From the NCBI GenBank assembly GCA_902623395.1, contig CACNTN010000002.1, positions 99,850-163,849 of the forward strand: a stretch of 64,000 bases of DNA, in the 5' to 3' direction. A program made the translations under genes and the position numbers. Below are positions 8,756 to 19,748 of the stretch, in pieces; position 1 is the first letter of the stretch, and every line of letters starts with the position of its first letter. The DNA is from an uncultured Pelagibacteraceae bacterium (GTDB taxonomy: Bacteria; Pseudomonadota; Alphaproteobacteria; Pelagibacterales; Pelagibacteraceae). The notes beneath the pieces are model-generated. The model was not told the origin of the DNA. It saw only the letters and a program-made list of their open reading frames with translations, and searched no databases.

Positions 8756-10129
8756 ATGATACTAAAAAAAAATATTAATAAAGCTTTCTATTTATTTCTT
8801 TTTTCACATTTTATACTGTGGACATTAATACCCTCATTCTCAAATGTAAACTTACCATTAGATACTATCGAAGCGTTAGCTTGGGGAAGTAACTTAGATT
8901 GGGGTTTTGATAAACACCCTCCTTTAAGTGCATTTTCGGTAGAACTATTTTATTATTTATTTGGCAGCAATGACTGGGCTTATTATTTTTTAAGTCAAAT
9001 TTTCGTAGTCATAGCCTTTTACTTTGTTTGGAAATTTACGTATTTAATTTTAGATGACAAAATTCACTCCTTGACAGCAGTTTTAATGTTATCAGGCATA
9101 TATTTTTATAATTTTACAACTCCAGAATTTAATGTAAATGTAAGTCAATTACCTTTTTGGGCTATGTCAGTATATTTTTTTTGGAAAGGCCTAAATTTTA
9201 ATAAAAGAATTGATTGGATACTATTTGGGATTTTTTCAGCTTTAGGTTTTTTATCAAAATATTTATTTATTTATATTCTCTTATCTCTGTTTATTTTTTT
9301 TGTATGTAATTTAAAAAAGTACAGAAAATCTTTAAAAAATTATTTTTTATCGATTTTTATATCCATAATTTTAATAACTCCACATTTTATTTGGTTAATT
9401 GATAATAATTTTGTAACAATTTTTTATGGATTAAATAGATCTGGAATGGCAGACTATAATTTAATAAACCATATTAAAAATCCAGCAACTTTTGTTTTTA
9501 AACAATTAATTATTTTGATACCGTTTTTTTTGATGGTTTTTATTATGATTAATAAATCAAAAGCAAAAATTAATTTAAAGGATAAAAAAACTTCATTTTT
9601 ACTTTTTATAAATTTAATTCCAATATTACTAATATTATTGACATCACTTTTATCGGGAGCAGAAATAAGAACAATGTGGATGACACCTTTTTATCTATTC
9701 CTAGGAACTTTATTTTTAATGATTTTTAAAAATAGTTTTGAATTTAAAAAAAATAAAAAATTCTATTATATTTTTTTATTTTACTTTATTCTCTCTCCAT
9801 CTTTATACTTAAGTGTTTCATTAATAGATGAAACAAAGAGAACAGATTATCCGGGTAAAGAAATTTCAAGACTTGTTCAAAATAAATGGGACGATAATTT
9901 TTATAATGAAATAAAAATTGTAGTTGGAGATGAGTGGTTTGCAGGAAATTTATCTTATCATTTATATTCAAGACCTACGTGGATAAATGATCTTAAAAAT
10001 AAAACAGCCAACATTACTGAAGATCAAGGTGTTATATATACTGGAAATCCAAAAATACTTAAAAAAATTTGTCCTGGCGTATTTGGAACTATAAAACCAG
10101 TTGGTTATTGTATGATTGGAAAAAGATGA
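8756..10129 (+). CDS. Glycosyltransferase family 39-like membrane protein
   Basis: Multi-TM; N-terminal LDTIEALAWGSNLDWGFDKHPPLSAFSVELFYYLFG typical of ArnT/PMT-like enzymes. Confidence 0.8.
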   Translation: MILKKNINKAFYLFLFSHFILWTLIPSFSNVNLPLDTIEALAWGSNLDWGFDKHPPLSAFSVELFYYLFGSNDWAYYFLSQIFVVIAFYFVWKFTYLILDDKIHSLTAVLMLSGIYFYNFTTPEFNVNVSQLPFWAMSVYFFWKGLNFNKRIDWILFGIFSALGFLSKYLFIYILLSLFIFFVCNLKKYRKSLKNYFLSIFISIILITPHFIWLIDNNFVTIFYGLNRSGMADYNLINHIKNPATFVFKQLIILIPFFLMVFIMINKSKAKINLKDKKTSFLLFINLIPILLILLTSLLSGAEIRTMWMTPFYLFLGTLFLMIFKNSFEFKKNKKFYYIFLFYFILSPSLYLSVSLIDETKRTDYPGKEISRLVQNKWDDNFYNEIKIVVGDEWFAGNLSYHLYSRPTWINDLKNKTANITEDQGVIYTGNPKILKKICPGVFGTIKPVGYCMIGKR

Positions 10130-10995
10130 AAATAATCATTTTAATACCTGTATTTAATGACTGGGAGTCATTAAAGAAATTAATTCAAGAAATAGATAAA
10201 AATATAAAACCGTTTAAAGATATTATCTTTGAATGTTTGGTCGTAAATGATGCATCAACAATTCAGCAACCAATAATAAATAAGCCAAGTAAATTCAATT
10301 CATTAGAAATTTTGAATATGAAAGAAAACAGAGGTCATGCAAGGTGTAATGCTTTTGGTATAAGGTATATTTATCAAAATAAAAAATTCGATAATCTTAT
10401 TTTAATGGATGGTGATGGAGAAGATAGGCCGGTTGAGATAAATAATTTAATTGAAAAGATTATAGAGAATCCAAATTTATCGGTAGTAGCAAAGAGGGTT
10501 AAAAGATCTGAAGGTCCATTTTTTCAGTTTTTATATCAAGCTCACAAATTAATCACTTTTTTCTTCACTGGAAAAATTATTAATTTTGGAAATTATAGTT
10601 TATTAACTAAAGATGACGTAGAGAAGTTGCATTCAAAAGCAAGCTTGTGGAGCAGCTTTTCAGGTTCAGTAAAAAAACATATAAAAATTTTAAATGAAAT
10701 TAGATCTTCAAGAGGATTAAGATATTTTGGCCCTTCGCAAATGTCTCTTTTTAAACTTATTATTCATTCACTCTCCATAATAGCAGTTTTTAAATATCAA
10801 GTTTTCCTGAGGTCATCTATAATAGTTATTGCCCTGGTATCTCTTAATTCTTATTTTGGGCAAATTTCATTTATTTTACTAATCCCTATTGTGATTTTTA
10901 ATTTTGTTATCTTTATAATATCTAGACGAGAGTTAGAAAAAGATTTTATAAATAGCCATAATAATCTAGATAATATAAAAAACATTAAACACTAA
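10126..10995 (+). CDS. Glycosyltransferase family 2 (dolichyl-phosphate mannosyltransferase-like)
   Basis: MKIIILIPVFNDWESLKKLI...VVNDAST...LMDGDGEDRP. Start set to 10126 (ATGA overlap with upstream stop) instead of 10069. Confidence 0.85.
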   Translation: MKIIILIPVFNDWESLKKLIQEIDKNIKPFKDIIFECLVVNDASTIQQPIINKPSKFNSLEILNMKENRGHARCNAFGIRYIYQNKKFDNLILMDGDGEDRPVEINNLIEKIIENPNLSVVAKRVKRSEGPFFQFLYQAHKLITFFFTGKIINFGNYSLLTKDDVEKLHSKASLWSSFSGSVKKHIKILNEIRSSRGLRYFGPSQMSLFKLIIHSLSIIAVFKYQVFLRSSIIVIALVSLNSYFGQISFILLIPIVIFNFVIFIISRRELEKDFINSHNNLDNIKNIKH

Positions 10996-11123
10996 ATAAT
11001 TGAAATTAGAGTCCTAAGTAGAATCAAAAAGGAATCAAAACATGAACATTTGTATAAGATTTTGAAGTATTGTGGATATCTCTAAAGATGCGTAATGTAA
11101 AAAAATTTAAAAAAAAATTTTTT

Positions 11124-11486
11124 ATGAAAAAGTTAAAATGTCATTGTGGTGCGATAAAAGCAGAAATTAACGTATCAGAAAATTTAGAAAAAATTGTAAG
11201 ATGTAATTGCTCTATGTGCAAAAGAAGGGGAGCACTGATGTCTATGGTCAAAAATGAGGATTTTAAATTAATAAAAGGATCTGAAAATTTAAGCCTGTAT
11301 CAATTTCATACTAAAGTGGCCAAACATTTTTTTTGCTCAATTTGCGGAATTTACACTCATCATAATCCACGTTCTAATCCAGCAATGACTGGATTTAACC
11401 TGGGTTGTATAGAAGATCTAGATACTTTCACTCTAAAAAATATTTCAATAATCGACGGACATAACCATCCATTAGACAAAGAATAA
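11124..11486 (+). CDS. GFA-family protein (glutathione-dependent formaldehyde-activating-like, Zn-binding)
   Basis: CHCGAIKAEI, RCNCSMCKRRG, FFCSICGIYTHHNPRS. Start set to MKKLKCHCG at 11124. Confidence 0.85.
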   Translation: MKKLKCHCGAIKAEINVSENLEKIVRCNCSMCKRRGALMSMVKNEDFKLIKGSENLSLYQFHTKVAKHFFCSICGIYTHHNPRSNPAMTGFNLGCIEDLDTFTLKNISIIDGHNHPLDKE

Positions 11487-11488
11487 TA

Positions 11489-12406
11489 ATGGAAAATTAT
11501 TTTTTTAAATATCAAAAAATAAAAAAAAAATATTTAAAATTTCTCAGTTCTCAAGAAGCAATGTCTGAACCATTTAGAGATAAATTAATTCAACTTGAAA
11601 AATTTTATTTACCTATAAGTAAAATGATAAAAGATGAGTATTTGAAAAGGAAAAAAACAAAAATTATCGGACTGACTGGTGGTCAGGGCACAGGCAAATC
11701 AACTATTTCAAATATTTTAAAGATTATTTTGAAAGAAGCATATAAATTAGAAACAGTAATATTTTCTATAGATGACTTTTATAAAACTTTAAATGAGAGA
11801 AAAATAATGTCAAAAAAAATAAGTGCTTTATTTTTAACTAGAGGTGTACCAGGAACTCACGATACTAAAATGTTATTGAATTGTTTACAAACATTAAAAA
11901 ACGATAAGTTTAAAAATTATATCATACCAAAATTCGACAAATCTACCGATGATAGATTTAGCAAAAATAAATGGTTGAAAATTAAAAAAAAACCAGACAT
12001 TGTCATATTTGAGGGATGGTGCGTGGGCGCTACAGCTCAAGAAAAAAAAGATTTAATTTCACCAATTAATAAATTAGAAAAACATAAAGATAAAAATAAA
12101 ATTTGGAGAAAAAAAGTAAATTTAGAGCTTAAAAAAAAATATAAAAAAATATTTAAATTGATTGATAAACTTATATTTTTAAAAGTTCCAAGTTTTAAGT
12201 ACGTTCTTAAATGGAGACTATTGCAAGAAAAAAAACTTAGACTTACTGGCAAAGGAAATAAAATTATGACCGATAAACAAATAAACAGCTTTATAATGTA
12301 TTACGAAAGAATTACTAAACATATGCTTAAGATTTTACCAAAAACAGCTGATACAGTAATAAGTATAGATAATAAACATAGACTTAAATCAATAAAATTC
12401 AATTAA
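11489..12406 (+). CDS. D-glycerate 3-kinase-like P-loop kinase
   Basis: GLTGGQGTGKSTIS Walker A; SIDDFYKT; RGVPGTHD; FEGWCVGA motifs of the GLYK/YggC group. Confidence 0.8.
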   Translation: MENYFFKYQKIKKKYLKFLSSQEAMSEPFRDKLIQLEKFYLPISKMIKDEYLKRKKTKIIGLTGGQGTGKSTISNILKIILKEAYKLETVIFSIDDFYKTLNERKIMSKKISALFLTRGVPGTHDTKMLLNCLQTLKNDKFKNYIIPKFDKSTDDRFSKNKWLKIKKKPDIVIFEGWCVGATAQEKKDLISPINKLEKHKDKNKIWRKKVNLELKKKYKKIFKLIDKLIFLKVPSFKYVLKWRLLQEKKLRLTGKGNKIMTDKQINSFIMYYERITKHMLKILPKTADTVISIDNKHRLKSIKFN

Positions 12407-13696
12407 ATGAAAAAAATTATACTAGTAACTTTATTTTTACTTACGTCAAATTATCTTTTTGCACAAGATAACTTAAAATTTTACGTAGAAAAAGCTTTAG
12501 CAAACAATTTACAATTAAATGCCGAGAGAAAAAATTTTGAGTCTGCAAAACAATCTAAGAATATTTCTAGAAGTGAATTTTTACCAAGTATTACACTCTC
12601 AGGAGATCAATCGAGTACATCATCGAAAAATAGACGTGATCATGACGGAAACATCTTAGCAGACGCTAATTTAGATTCTGGAAGTAAAAAAATCTTAGTA
12701 GAACAAAAAATTTTTTCTGGTTTCAAAGGTTTAAATACTTTTGAAAAATCTGAACTAGAAACTCAGAAAGCAAATTTATCCTTAAAAAAAGTGAAACAGA
12801 AAACTATTTTAGATACGACCATAGCCTATTTTGACTTAATCTATAAATCAAAAAACGAAAAGTTTAATTTGTCAAATGTAAATCTATTTGAAAGACAAGT
12901 CGACTCAGACAATGCAAGAGTTCAGAAAGGCGAAATCACTTTGACTGATCTTGCTCAGTCTGAGTCTTCATTAGCTGGAGCAAAAGCTAAATTAATCAAA
13001 GCTAAAACAGAGCTACTTTCCTCAAAAACAAATTTTGAGAGAGTTACAAGAGAAAAAACACCTGATATATCAAATTTAAATGAAAAAGTTTTTTTAAATT
13101 TGCCTTCTTCATTAAACGAGTCACTCTTATTAGCCAATTCTAGAAATATTGATCTTTTAATTTCCAATTTAGATTATGAAATATCAGTAAAAGAATTAAA
13201 TATTGAAAGAGCAAGACTTTCACCCTCTGCATCAGTCAATTATTCAAAATCGGAGGATAACGATTTCAGTTCTACTATCGATAAAATTGACCAAGAAACA
13301 GTTAAAGCCACGATTAAATGGCCGATTATTAAAGGAGGTGAAAATATTTCTTCTATTAAAAGGTCATCTTATAATAAACAAAGATATCAGTTGATTCTTA
13401 AAGATACCAAAAATAAGATTAATACTGATATCTCTAATGCTTGGTCAAAATATCAATCTTTTAAAAGCGTTTTAGAGGCTACCAGAGCTCAATTGAAAGC
13501 GGCTGAAATTGCAAACGAGGGCATTTCAATGGAATATGATTCAGGTAATACTAGGACTACATTAGAATTAATTCAGTCAAGGAGTTTACTTTTAGAGGCT
13601 AGAATCACTTTTGCTAAATCTGAGCGAGATTTTATCGTATCGCAGTTCGAATTAGCTGAACAATTAGGAACTTTATCTTTAAAGTCAATAAAATAG
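12407..13696 (+). CDS. tolC: TolC-family outer membrane efflux protein
   Basis: Signal peptide; coiled-coil OEP repeats; EYDSGNTRTTLELIQSRSLLLEARI. Confidence 0.88.
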   Translation: MKKIILVTLFLLTSNYLFAQDNLKFYVEKALANNLQLNAERKNFESAKQSKNISRSEFLPSITLSGDQSSTSSKNRRDHDGNILADANLDSGSKKILVEQKIFSGFKGLNTFEKSELETQKANLSLKKVKQKTILDTTIAYFDLIYKSKNEKFNLSNVNLFERQVDSDNARVQKGEITLTDLAQSESSLAGAKAKLIKAKTELLSSKTNFERVTREKTPDISNLNEKVFLNLPSSLNESLLLANSRNIDLLISNLDYEISVKELNIERARLSPSASVNYSKSEDNDFSSTIDKIDQETVKATIKWPIIKGGENISSIKRSSYNKQRYQLILKDTKNKINTDISNAWSKYQSFKSVLEATRAQLKAAEIANEGISMEYDSGNTRTTLELIQSRSLLLEARITFAKSERDFIVSQFELAEQLGTLSLKSIK

Positions 13697-13733
13697 GGGT
13701 TTTTTTAAGTTATATTTTAAATTCTTGATAAAA

Positions 13734-13748
13734 AGAACAAAATGTGTA
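13734..13748 (+). promoter_or_regulatory. Weak candidate LexA (SOS) site upstream of recA
   Basis: GAACAAAATGTGTAC is one mismatch from the alphaproteobacterial GAACN7GAAC box and lies 42 nt before the recA ATG. Confidence 0.3.
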
Positions 13749-13789
13749 CATTTAATTTAACGATTCGAACAATAAAAAAAGGATAAAAA

Positions 13790-14893
13790 ATGACTAAAAA
13801 TAACTTAAAGATCGTAAAAACAGAAGATAAAAAACAAAAAGAATTAAAAGAAAAAAGTAAGTCTCTTGAAGCTGCAATCAGCCAAATTGATCAAAATTTT
13901 GGTAAAGGCTCTGTAATGAGACTTGGACAACAACAAGCATTAGATGTAGAGGCAATTTCAACGGGATCATTAAGCCTAGATTTAGCGCTAGGTATAGGAG
14001 GTTTACCAAAGGGACGTATAATTGAAATTTACGGACCAGAGTCATCAGGAAAAACCACTTTAGCATTACAAGTCGTAGCAGAAGCTCAAAAAGCAGGCGG
14101 TATATGCGCATTTGTTGACGCTGAACATGCTATGGATCCTGTATACGCAAAAAAACTTGGTGTTAAAACAGAAGAACTTTTAATTTCACAACCAGATACT
14201 GGTGAACAAGCTTTAGAAATCACTGATACATTAATTAAATCAGGCTCTATTTCTGTTTTAGTTGTAGATTCAGTTGCTGCATTAACTCCAAAAGCTGAAT
14301 TAGAGGGTGAAATGGGCGATCATCATGTTGGTTTACAATCCAGACTTATGAGCCAAGCTTTGCGTAAAATTACTGGCTCAGTATCTAAATCAAATACAAT
14401 GGTTATTTTCATTAACCAAATTAGAATGAAAATTGGGGTAATGTTTGGAAATCCAGAAACAACTTCTGGAGGTAATGCTCTTAAATTCTATTCATCTGTA
14501 AGAATGGATATTAGACGAATAGGAGCAATTAAAGAAAAAGACCAAATTATCGGTAACTCAACAAGAGTTAAAGTAATTAAGAATAAGGTTGCACCTCCTT
14601 TCAAAGTAGTTGAATTTGATTTAATGTACGGAAAGGGAATTAGTAAGTTAGGAGAATTAATTGACCTAGGAACTAAAGCGGGTGTGGTAGAAAAATCAGG
14701 CGCTTGGTATGCCTACAAGGGCGAAAAAATAGGTCAAGGTAGAGAAAATGCTAAAATTTACCTTCAAAAAAATCCTAATGTTGCTTCAGAAATAGAAAAA
14801 ATAATTAGAGATGAGGCCTCTGCGATAAGTAAAGAGCTAGAAGGCAATCCTTCAGCAAACGAAAAAATTAGCGATAAAAAAGAAGAAGAGTAA
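13790..14893 (+). CDS. recA: Recombinase RecA
   Basis: [72 protein letters not shown]. Confidence 0.99.
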   Translation: MTKNNLKIVKTEDKKQKELKEKSKSLEAAISQIDQNFGKGSVMRLGQQQALDVEAISTGSLSLDLALGIGGLPKGRIIEIYGPESSGKTTLALQVVAEAQKAGGICAFVDAEHAMDPVYAKKLGVKTEELLISQPDTGEQALEITDTLIKSGSISVLVVDSVAALTPKAELEGEMGDHHVGLQSRLMSQALRKITGSVSKSNTMVIFINQIRMKIGVMFGNPETTSGGNALKFYSSVRMDIRRIGAIKEKDQIIGNSTRVKVIKNKVAPPFKVVEFDLMYGKGISKLGELIDLGTKAGVVEKSGAWYAYKGEKIGQGRENAKIYLQKNPNVASEIEKIIRDEASAISKELEGNPSANEKISDKKEEE

Positions 14894-14911
14894 TTCTTTT
14901 GCCATCAATTC

Positions 14912-14940
14912 AACGGGAAGTTTAATTTAAACTTCCCGTT
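14912..14940 (+). terminator. Hairpin, probable recA terminator
   Basis: aacgggaagttt (14912-14923)/aaacttcccgtt (14929-14940), 12-bp perfect stem, 5-nt loop; short T tract follows. Confidence 0.8.
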
Positions 14941-15067
14941 TCTCATGAAATCTCAACTAAAAAGTGTTTAAATCTATATTTAGTGTATGAAAAAAAAGTG
15001 TCAAAAAAACCTGTGTACAATTTAATCCAGATTGGTTTTAATTAGAAATAGAACAAAAGGGGGAAAA

Positions 15068-16621
15068 ATGAGTACACAACAAGCATCGAGCTCGAAAGTG
15101 TCTTCATCTTTAGATACCTCTCATTTGAAGGTTAAATTTCCATTTAAAGCTAAATATGGAAACTACATTAACGGAAAATTTGTAGAACCTAAATCTGGAA
15201 AGTATTTTGATAATACTACTCCTATCACTAATGAAGTTATCTGTAAGGTGCCACGATCGAACGAAAAAGACGTTGATTTTGCTCTAGACGCAGCCCACGC
15301 AGCATTTCCTGCATGGGGTAAAACATCAATCACAGAGAGGTCGAATATACTCTTGAAGATTGCTGATGTTATAGAGAAAAATCTAAACGTTTTAGCAACG
15401 GCAGAGTGTTTAGACAATGGTAAGCCAATCAGAGAGTGTATGGCTGCAGATTTACCTTTGGTAATTGATCATTGGAGATATTTTGCAGGAGTAATAAGAG
15501 CAGAGGAGGGTTCAGTTGCTGAAATAAGCAACAGTGAATATTCTTACCATATACCAGAACCATTAGGTGTAGTTGGTCAGATTATACCATGGAACTTCCC
15601 ATTATTGATGGCTACGTGGAAACTAGCTCCAGCATTGGCAGCTGGTAACTGTGTAGTATTAAAACCAGCTGAGCAAACACCAGCATCAATTATGCTATTA
15701 ATGGAACTTATTGGAGATCTATTACCAGCAGGTGTTGTTAACGTTGTTAGCGGATATGGTCTTGAAGCAGGTAAGCCTTTAGCTTCTTCAAAACGAATTA
15801 AGAAGATAGCTTTTACAGGTGAAACTACTACTGGACGTTTGATTATGCAGTATGCATCTCAAAACTTAATACCAATTACTTTGGAATTAGGTGGTAAATC
15901 GCCAAACATTTTCTTTGAAGATGTTATGGCTAAAGATGACGACTTCTTTGACAAATGTTTAGAGGGTTTTGCTATGTTTACGCTTAACCAAGGAGAAGTT
16001 TGTACTTGTCCAAGTAGAGCTTTAATTCAAAAATCTATCTATGATAAATTCATGGAAAAAGCGATAGCTAGAACTAAGGCCGTTAAGCAAGATAATCCTT
16101 TAAAAATGGAAACTATGATTGGAGCTCAAGCTTCATTAGAACAAATGGAAAAAATTAAGTCTTACTTAGACTTAGGAAAAAAAGAAGGTGCCAAAGTTCT
16201 ATGTGGTGGTAGCGCTGCAAAAATAAATAGTGGTCTTGAAAAAGGAAACTATATCCAACCAACAATTTTTGAAGGTAAAAACAATATGCGAATATTCCAA
16301 GAGGAGATCTTTGGACCAGTTGTTTCAGTAACAACGTTTAAAGATGAGAAAGAAGCATTAGAAATAGCTAATGATACTCTTTACGGATTAGGAGCAGGTG
16401 TTTGGACAAGAGATGGAAACATTGCATACAGAATGGGTAGAGGGATAGAAGCAGGTAGAGTTTGGACAAATTGTTACCATGCATATCCAGCTCACGCTGC
16501 ATTTGGTGGATACAAACAATCTGGTATCGGAAGAGAAACTCACAAAATGATGTTAAATCATTATAGACAAGTTAAGAACTTACACGTGTCTTATAGTGAG
16601 AAAAAATTAGGCTTCTTTTAA
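15068..16621 (+). CDS. NAD(P)-dependent aldehyde dehydrogenase
   Basis: [57 protein letters not shown]; start at [10 protein letters not shown] (15068) after GGGGGAAAA. Confidence 0.93.
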   Translation: MSTQQASSSKVSSSLDTSHLKVKFPFKAKYGNYINGKFVEPKSGKYFDNTTPITNEVICKVPRSNEKDVDFALDAAHAAFPAWGKTSITERSNILLKIADVIEKNLNVLATAECLDNGKPIRECMAADLPLVIDHWRYFAGVIRAEEGSVAEISNSEYSYHIPEPLGVVGQIIPWNFPLLMATWKLAPALAAGNCVVLKPAEQTPASIMLLMELIGDLLPAGVVNVVSGYGLEAGKPLASSKRIKKIAFTGETTTGRLIMQYASQNLIPITLELGGKSPNIFFEDVMAKDDDFFDKCLEGFAMFTLNQGEVCTCPSRALIQKSIYDKFMEKAIARTKAVKQDNPLKMETMIGAQASLEQMEKIKSYLDLGKKEGAKVLCGGSAAKINSGLEKGNYIQPTIFEGKNNMRIFQEEIFGPVVSVTTFKDEKEALEIANDTLYGLGAGVWTRDGNIAYRMGRGIEAGRVWTNCYHAYPAHAAFGGYKQSGIGRETHKMMLNHYRQVKNLHVSYSEKKLGFF

Positions 16622-16636
16622 CCAATAATATATAAT

Positions 16637-16661
16637 GGCCCATGATTCTAAATCATGGGCC
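16637..16661. repeat. Perfect 11-bp hairpin between the aldehyde dehydrogenase and DUF779 genes
   Basis: GGCCCATGATT (16637-16647) / AATCATGGGCC (16651-16661), 3-nt loop; no following T tract. Confidence 0.85.
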
Positions 16662-16672
16662 GAAATAACAAT

Positions 16673-17029
16673 ATGAAAGTTTCATTTACTATATCAGCCA
16701 AAAAATTACTTAGCGAAATCAAGGAAGTTCATGGAGATGATCTTTTGTTTCACCAATCGGGAGGATGCTGCGATGGTAGCGCGCCTATGTGTTTTCCAGC
16801 AAAAGAATATCAAGTTGGAAACAGTGATGTAAAACTAGGAGAAGTAGATGGAACACCTTTTTATATGAATGAAGATCAATACGAAAAATGGAAACATACA
16901 GATTTGACTATTGATGCTGTTAAAGGAATTGGAGGTATGTTTTCCCTAGATAATGGAACAGGGCAAAGATTTTTAACAAAATCTGAAATTTGTGTTGTAG
17001 TAGACAACGATAAAAAAGCTTCAAATTAA
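16673..17029 (+). CDS. DUF779 family protein
   Basis: FHQSGGCCDGSAPMCFP and adjacency to an aldehyde dehydrogenase are typical of DUF779. Start at MKVSFTISAKK (16673) preferred over 16655, which lies in the hairpin. Confidence 0.8.
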   Translation: MKVSFTISAKKLLSEIKEVHGDDLLFHQSGGCCDGSAPMCFPAKEYQVGNSDVKLGEVDGTPFYMNEDQYEKWKHTDLTIDAVKGIGGMFSLDNGTGQRFLTKSEICVVVDNDKKASN

Positions 17030-17072
17030 TCTCCTTATAGACAAGTTCTAAAATATCTGTATTTAATTAAAT

Positions 17073-19748
17073 ATGGGCCGAATTTTACTTACTGATGTTA
17101 GAAAAAAATTCTTAGATTTTTTTAAAAAAAATAATCATAAGATCGTAGAATCTAGCAACTTAGTTCCTAACAATGATCCTACTCTAATGTTCACTAATTC
17201 AGGTATGGTTCAATTTAAAAATGTTTTCACAGGTTTAGAAAAAAGAGATTACAAAACAGCCACAACTTCTCAAAAGTGTGTAAGAGCTGGAGGAAAACAT
17301 AATGATTTAGAAAATGTAGGTTACACTCCAAGGCACCATACTTTTTTTGAAATGTTAGGAAATTTTTCTTTTGGTGATTATTTTAAAGAACAAGCTATTC
17401 ATCATGCTTGGAATTTGTTGACAAAAGACTTTGAATTACCAAAAGAAAGATTATTAGTAACTGTCTTTCATCAAGATAACGATGCATTCAATCTTTGGAA
17501 AAAAATTGCTGGATTAAAAGAAAGCAAAATAATAAAAATTTCAACATCTGATAATTTTTGGTCAATGGGAGACACAGGACCTTGCGGTCCTTGTTCTGAA
17601 ATTTTTTATGATCACGGTGATAAATTAAAAGGTGGTCCTCCTGGAAGCCTCGATGAAGACGGTGATAGATTTATAGAAATTTGGAATTTAGTATTTATGC
17701 AATATGAGCAATTAACAAAAGAAAAAAGAATTGATTTACCAAAACCTTCAGTTGATACAGGTATGGGACTCGAGAGAATGACAGCAGTTTTACAAGGTAC
17801 ACATGATAATTATAAGATAGATCACTTTCAAAAAATAATGTCTGCCTCATCTGACATTACGAAAACTCCAATAGATAGCAAAACAATAGCTAGCCACAGA
17901 GTTATTGCTGATCACTTAAGAGCAAGTAGTTTTTTAATTGCTGAGGGAATATTACCTTCTAATGAAGGTCGTGGATATGTTCTTAGAAGAATTATGAGAA
18001 GAGGAATGAGGCATGCTCATTCTTTAGGCAGTAAAAATCCTGTTTTTTTTAAACTTTTTGAAGTTTTATTAAACGAGATGAAGAACAGTTATCCTGAATT
18101 AAAAAATGCTAGAGAGTTAATAGTTGAAACTCTTAAAAATGAAGAAGAAAAATTCTCATCTCTTTTAGAACGTGGTATGAAAATACTCGATGAAAATTTG
18201 AATAAAGTTAAAAATAAAATTCTGCCAGGTATAGAAGCTTTTAAATTATACGATACTTATGGCTTTCCCTTAGATCTAACCGCTGACATCCTAAGAGGTA
18301 AAGATGTTAAAGTTGACAATGTTGGTTTTGAGAGAGAAATGGAAAAAAGCAAAGCTTTAGCAAGAGCTAATTGGAAGGGATCAGGAGATAAGTCTGTTGA
18401 AGAAAGATGGTTTAAAGTTAGAGAGGAGCTTAAACCTACTGAATTTTTAGGTTATGAATTTGATAAAGCTGAGGGCGTAATAATTAAAATTTCAAAAAAT
18501 GGTGAATTTGTAAAATCTGCAAGCACTGGAGATGAAATAGAAATCATAACAAATCAGACTCCATTTTATGGAGAGTCTGGTGGGCAAGTAGGTGATGAGG
18601 GTCATATTTTTAGCTCAGATTGCAAAATTAAGGTAAATGATACCCAAAAAAAAATGGGAGACTTATTCATTCATTATGGAAAAGTTGAAAAAGGATCAAT
18701 TTCAATCGGGCAAAGTGTTAATTTAGAAATAGACGTTTTAAAAAGAAATAATTCAAAAGCTAATCATACAGCCACACATTTATTACATGAGTCATTACGA
18801 AGAACTCTAGGAAAGCATGTGACACAAAAAGGATCATTAGTTTCTCCTGAGAGGTTAAGATTTGATTTTAGTCACAACAAACCTATTGAAGAAGAGGAAA
18901 TGATAAAAATAAATAATATAGTCAACGATATAGTCGCAGGATCAACTGATGTTCAAACAAGAATAATGACCCCAAAAGAAGCAGTAGGTCTGGGCGCTCT
19001 TGCATTATTTGGAGAAAAGTACGGGGAAGAAGTAAGAGTGGTTTTTATGGGAAAGGAAGATAATGGTTTTTTCTCAACAGAGTTGTGTGGAGGAACACAT
19101 GTCAAAAACACTAAAGAAGTTGGTAAGTTTAAAGTGATAAGTCAATCATCCATTGCATCAGGAATAAGAAGAGTTGAGGCTTTAAGGGATAAACAATTAG
19201 AAGAACATGAAAAAATGCAAAGTAAAAATAAGTCTCAGAAAGAGTCTAATTTAAGAAAAGAAATAGAATTTATTAAAAAAGAACTTCAAAAATTAAAAAT
19301 TGAACCTAATTATAAAGAAGATTTAGATTTATTTGAAAATTTAAAAAATTTAGGCAAACAAATTAACAAAGTAAAAATTGAAAGCATAAAAAAAGATAAA
19401 AGCAAAAATATAGTTAGAGACAAAAAAATCGGAAACATATTAATTCGTGAACAAATTTTAAAAGATTTTCCACCAAAAGAACTTAGAGGAATAATTGATC
19501 AAGGAAAAAAAGATATTAAATCTGGAATTGTAATTAGCATAGCTACATTTGAAGATAAAATTGGTATAGCAGTAGGAATTTCTCATGATTTGACAACAAA
19601 ACATGACGCTGTTGATTTAGTTAAAGTTGCAGCAGTAATTTTAGGAGGCAAGGGAGGCGGCGGCAGAAAAGATTTTGCTCAAGCAGGAGGTGTATATAAA
19701 GATAAAATTGAAGATGCCTTTAAAGAAATATCAAAAAAAATTAGTTAA
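17073..19748 (+). CDS. alaS: Alanyl-tRNA synthetase
   Basis: [71 protein letters not shown]. Confidence 0.99.
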   Translation: MGRILLTDVRKKFLDFFKKNNHKIVESSNLVPNNDPTLMFTNSGMVQFKNVFTGLEKRDYKTATTSQKCVRAGGKHNDLENVGYTPRHHTFFEMLGNFSFGDYFKEQAIHHAWNLLTKDFELPKERLLVTVFHQDNDAFNLWKKIAGLKESKIIKISTSDNFWSMGDTGPCGPCSEIFYDHGDKLKGGPPGSLDEDGDRFIEIWNLVFMQYEQLTKEKRIDLPKPSVDTGMGLERMTAVLQGTHDNYKIDHFQKIMSASSDITKTPIDSKTIASHRVIADHLRASSFLIAEGILPSNEGRGYVLRRIMRRGMRHAHSLGSKNPVFFKLFEVLLNEMKNSYPELKNARELIVETLKNEEEKFSSLLERGMKILDENLNKVKNKILPGIEAFKLYDTYGFPLDLTADILRGKDVKVDNVGFEREMEKSKALARANWKGSGDKSVEERWFKVREELKPTEFLGYEFDKAEGVIIKISKNGEFVKSASTGDEIEIITNQTPFYGESGGQVGDEGHIFSSDCKIKVNDTQKKMGDLFIHYGKVEKGSISIGQSVNLEIDVLKRNNSKANHTATHLLHESLRRTLGKHVTQKGSLVSPERLRFDFSHNKPIEEEEMIKINNIVNDIVAGSTDVQTRIMTPKEAVGLGALALFGEKYGEEVRVVFMGKEDNGFFSTELCGGTHVKNTKEVGKFKVISQSSIASGIRRVEALRDKQLEEHEKMQSKNKSQKESNLRKEIEFIKKELQKLKIEPNYKEDLDLFENLKNLGKQINKVKIESIKKDKSKNIVRDKKIGNILIREQILKDFPPKELRGIIDQGKKDIKSGIVISIATFEDKIGIAVGISHDLTTKHDAVDLVKVAAVILGGKGGGGRKDFAQAGGVYKDKIEDAFKEISKKIS

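Noticed and set aside
10069-10125. Upstream extension of the GT2 glycosyltransferase
   Set aside because: Overlaps the preceding gene in another frame; family start MKIIILIPVFN at 10126 with ATGA coupling is better.
10996-11123. Possible ncRNA or tRNA in the spacer before the GFA gene
   Set aside because: No cloverleaf, strong stem or terminator recognisable by eye; the upstream in-frame ATG at 11070 gives a poor Lys/Phe-rich extension.
13878-14111. 77-aa antisense ORF in recA
   Set aside because: Leu-rich shadow frame of recA with no coding evidence.
14998-15021. Sigma-70 promoter GTGTCA...TACAAT for the aldehyde dehydrogenase
   Set aside because: Spacer is only about 12 nt, too short for a standard promoter.
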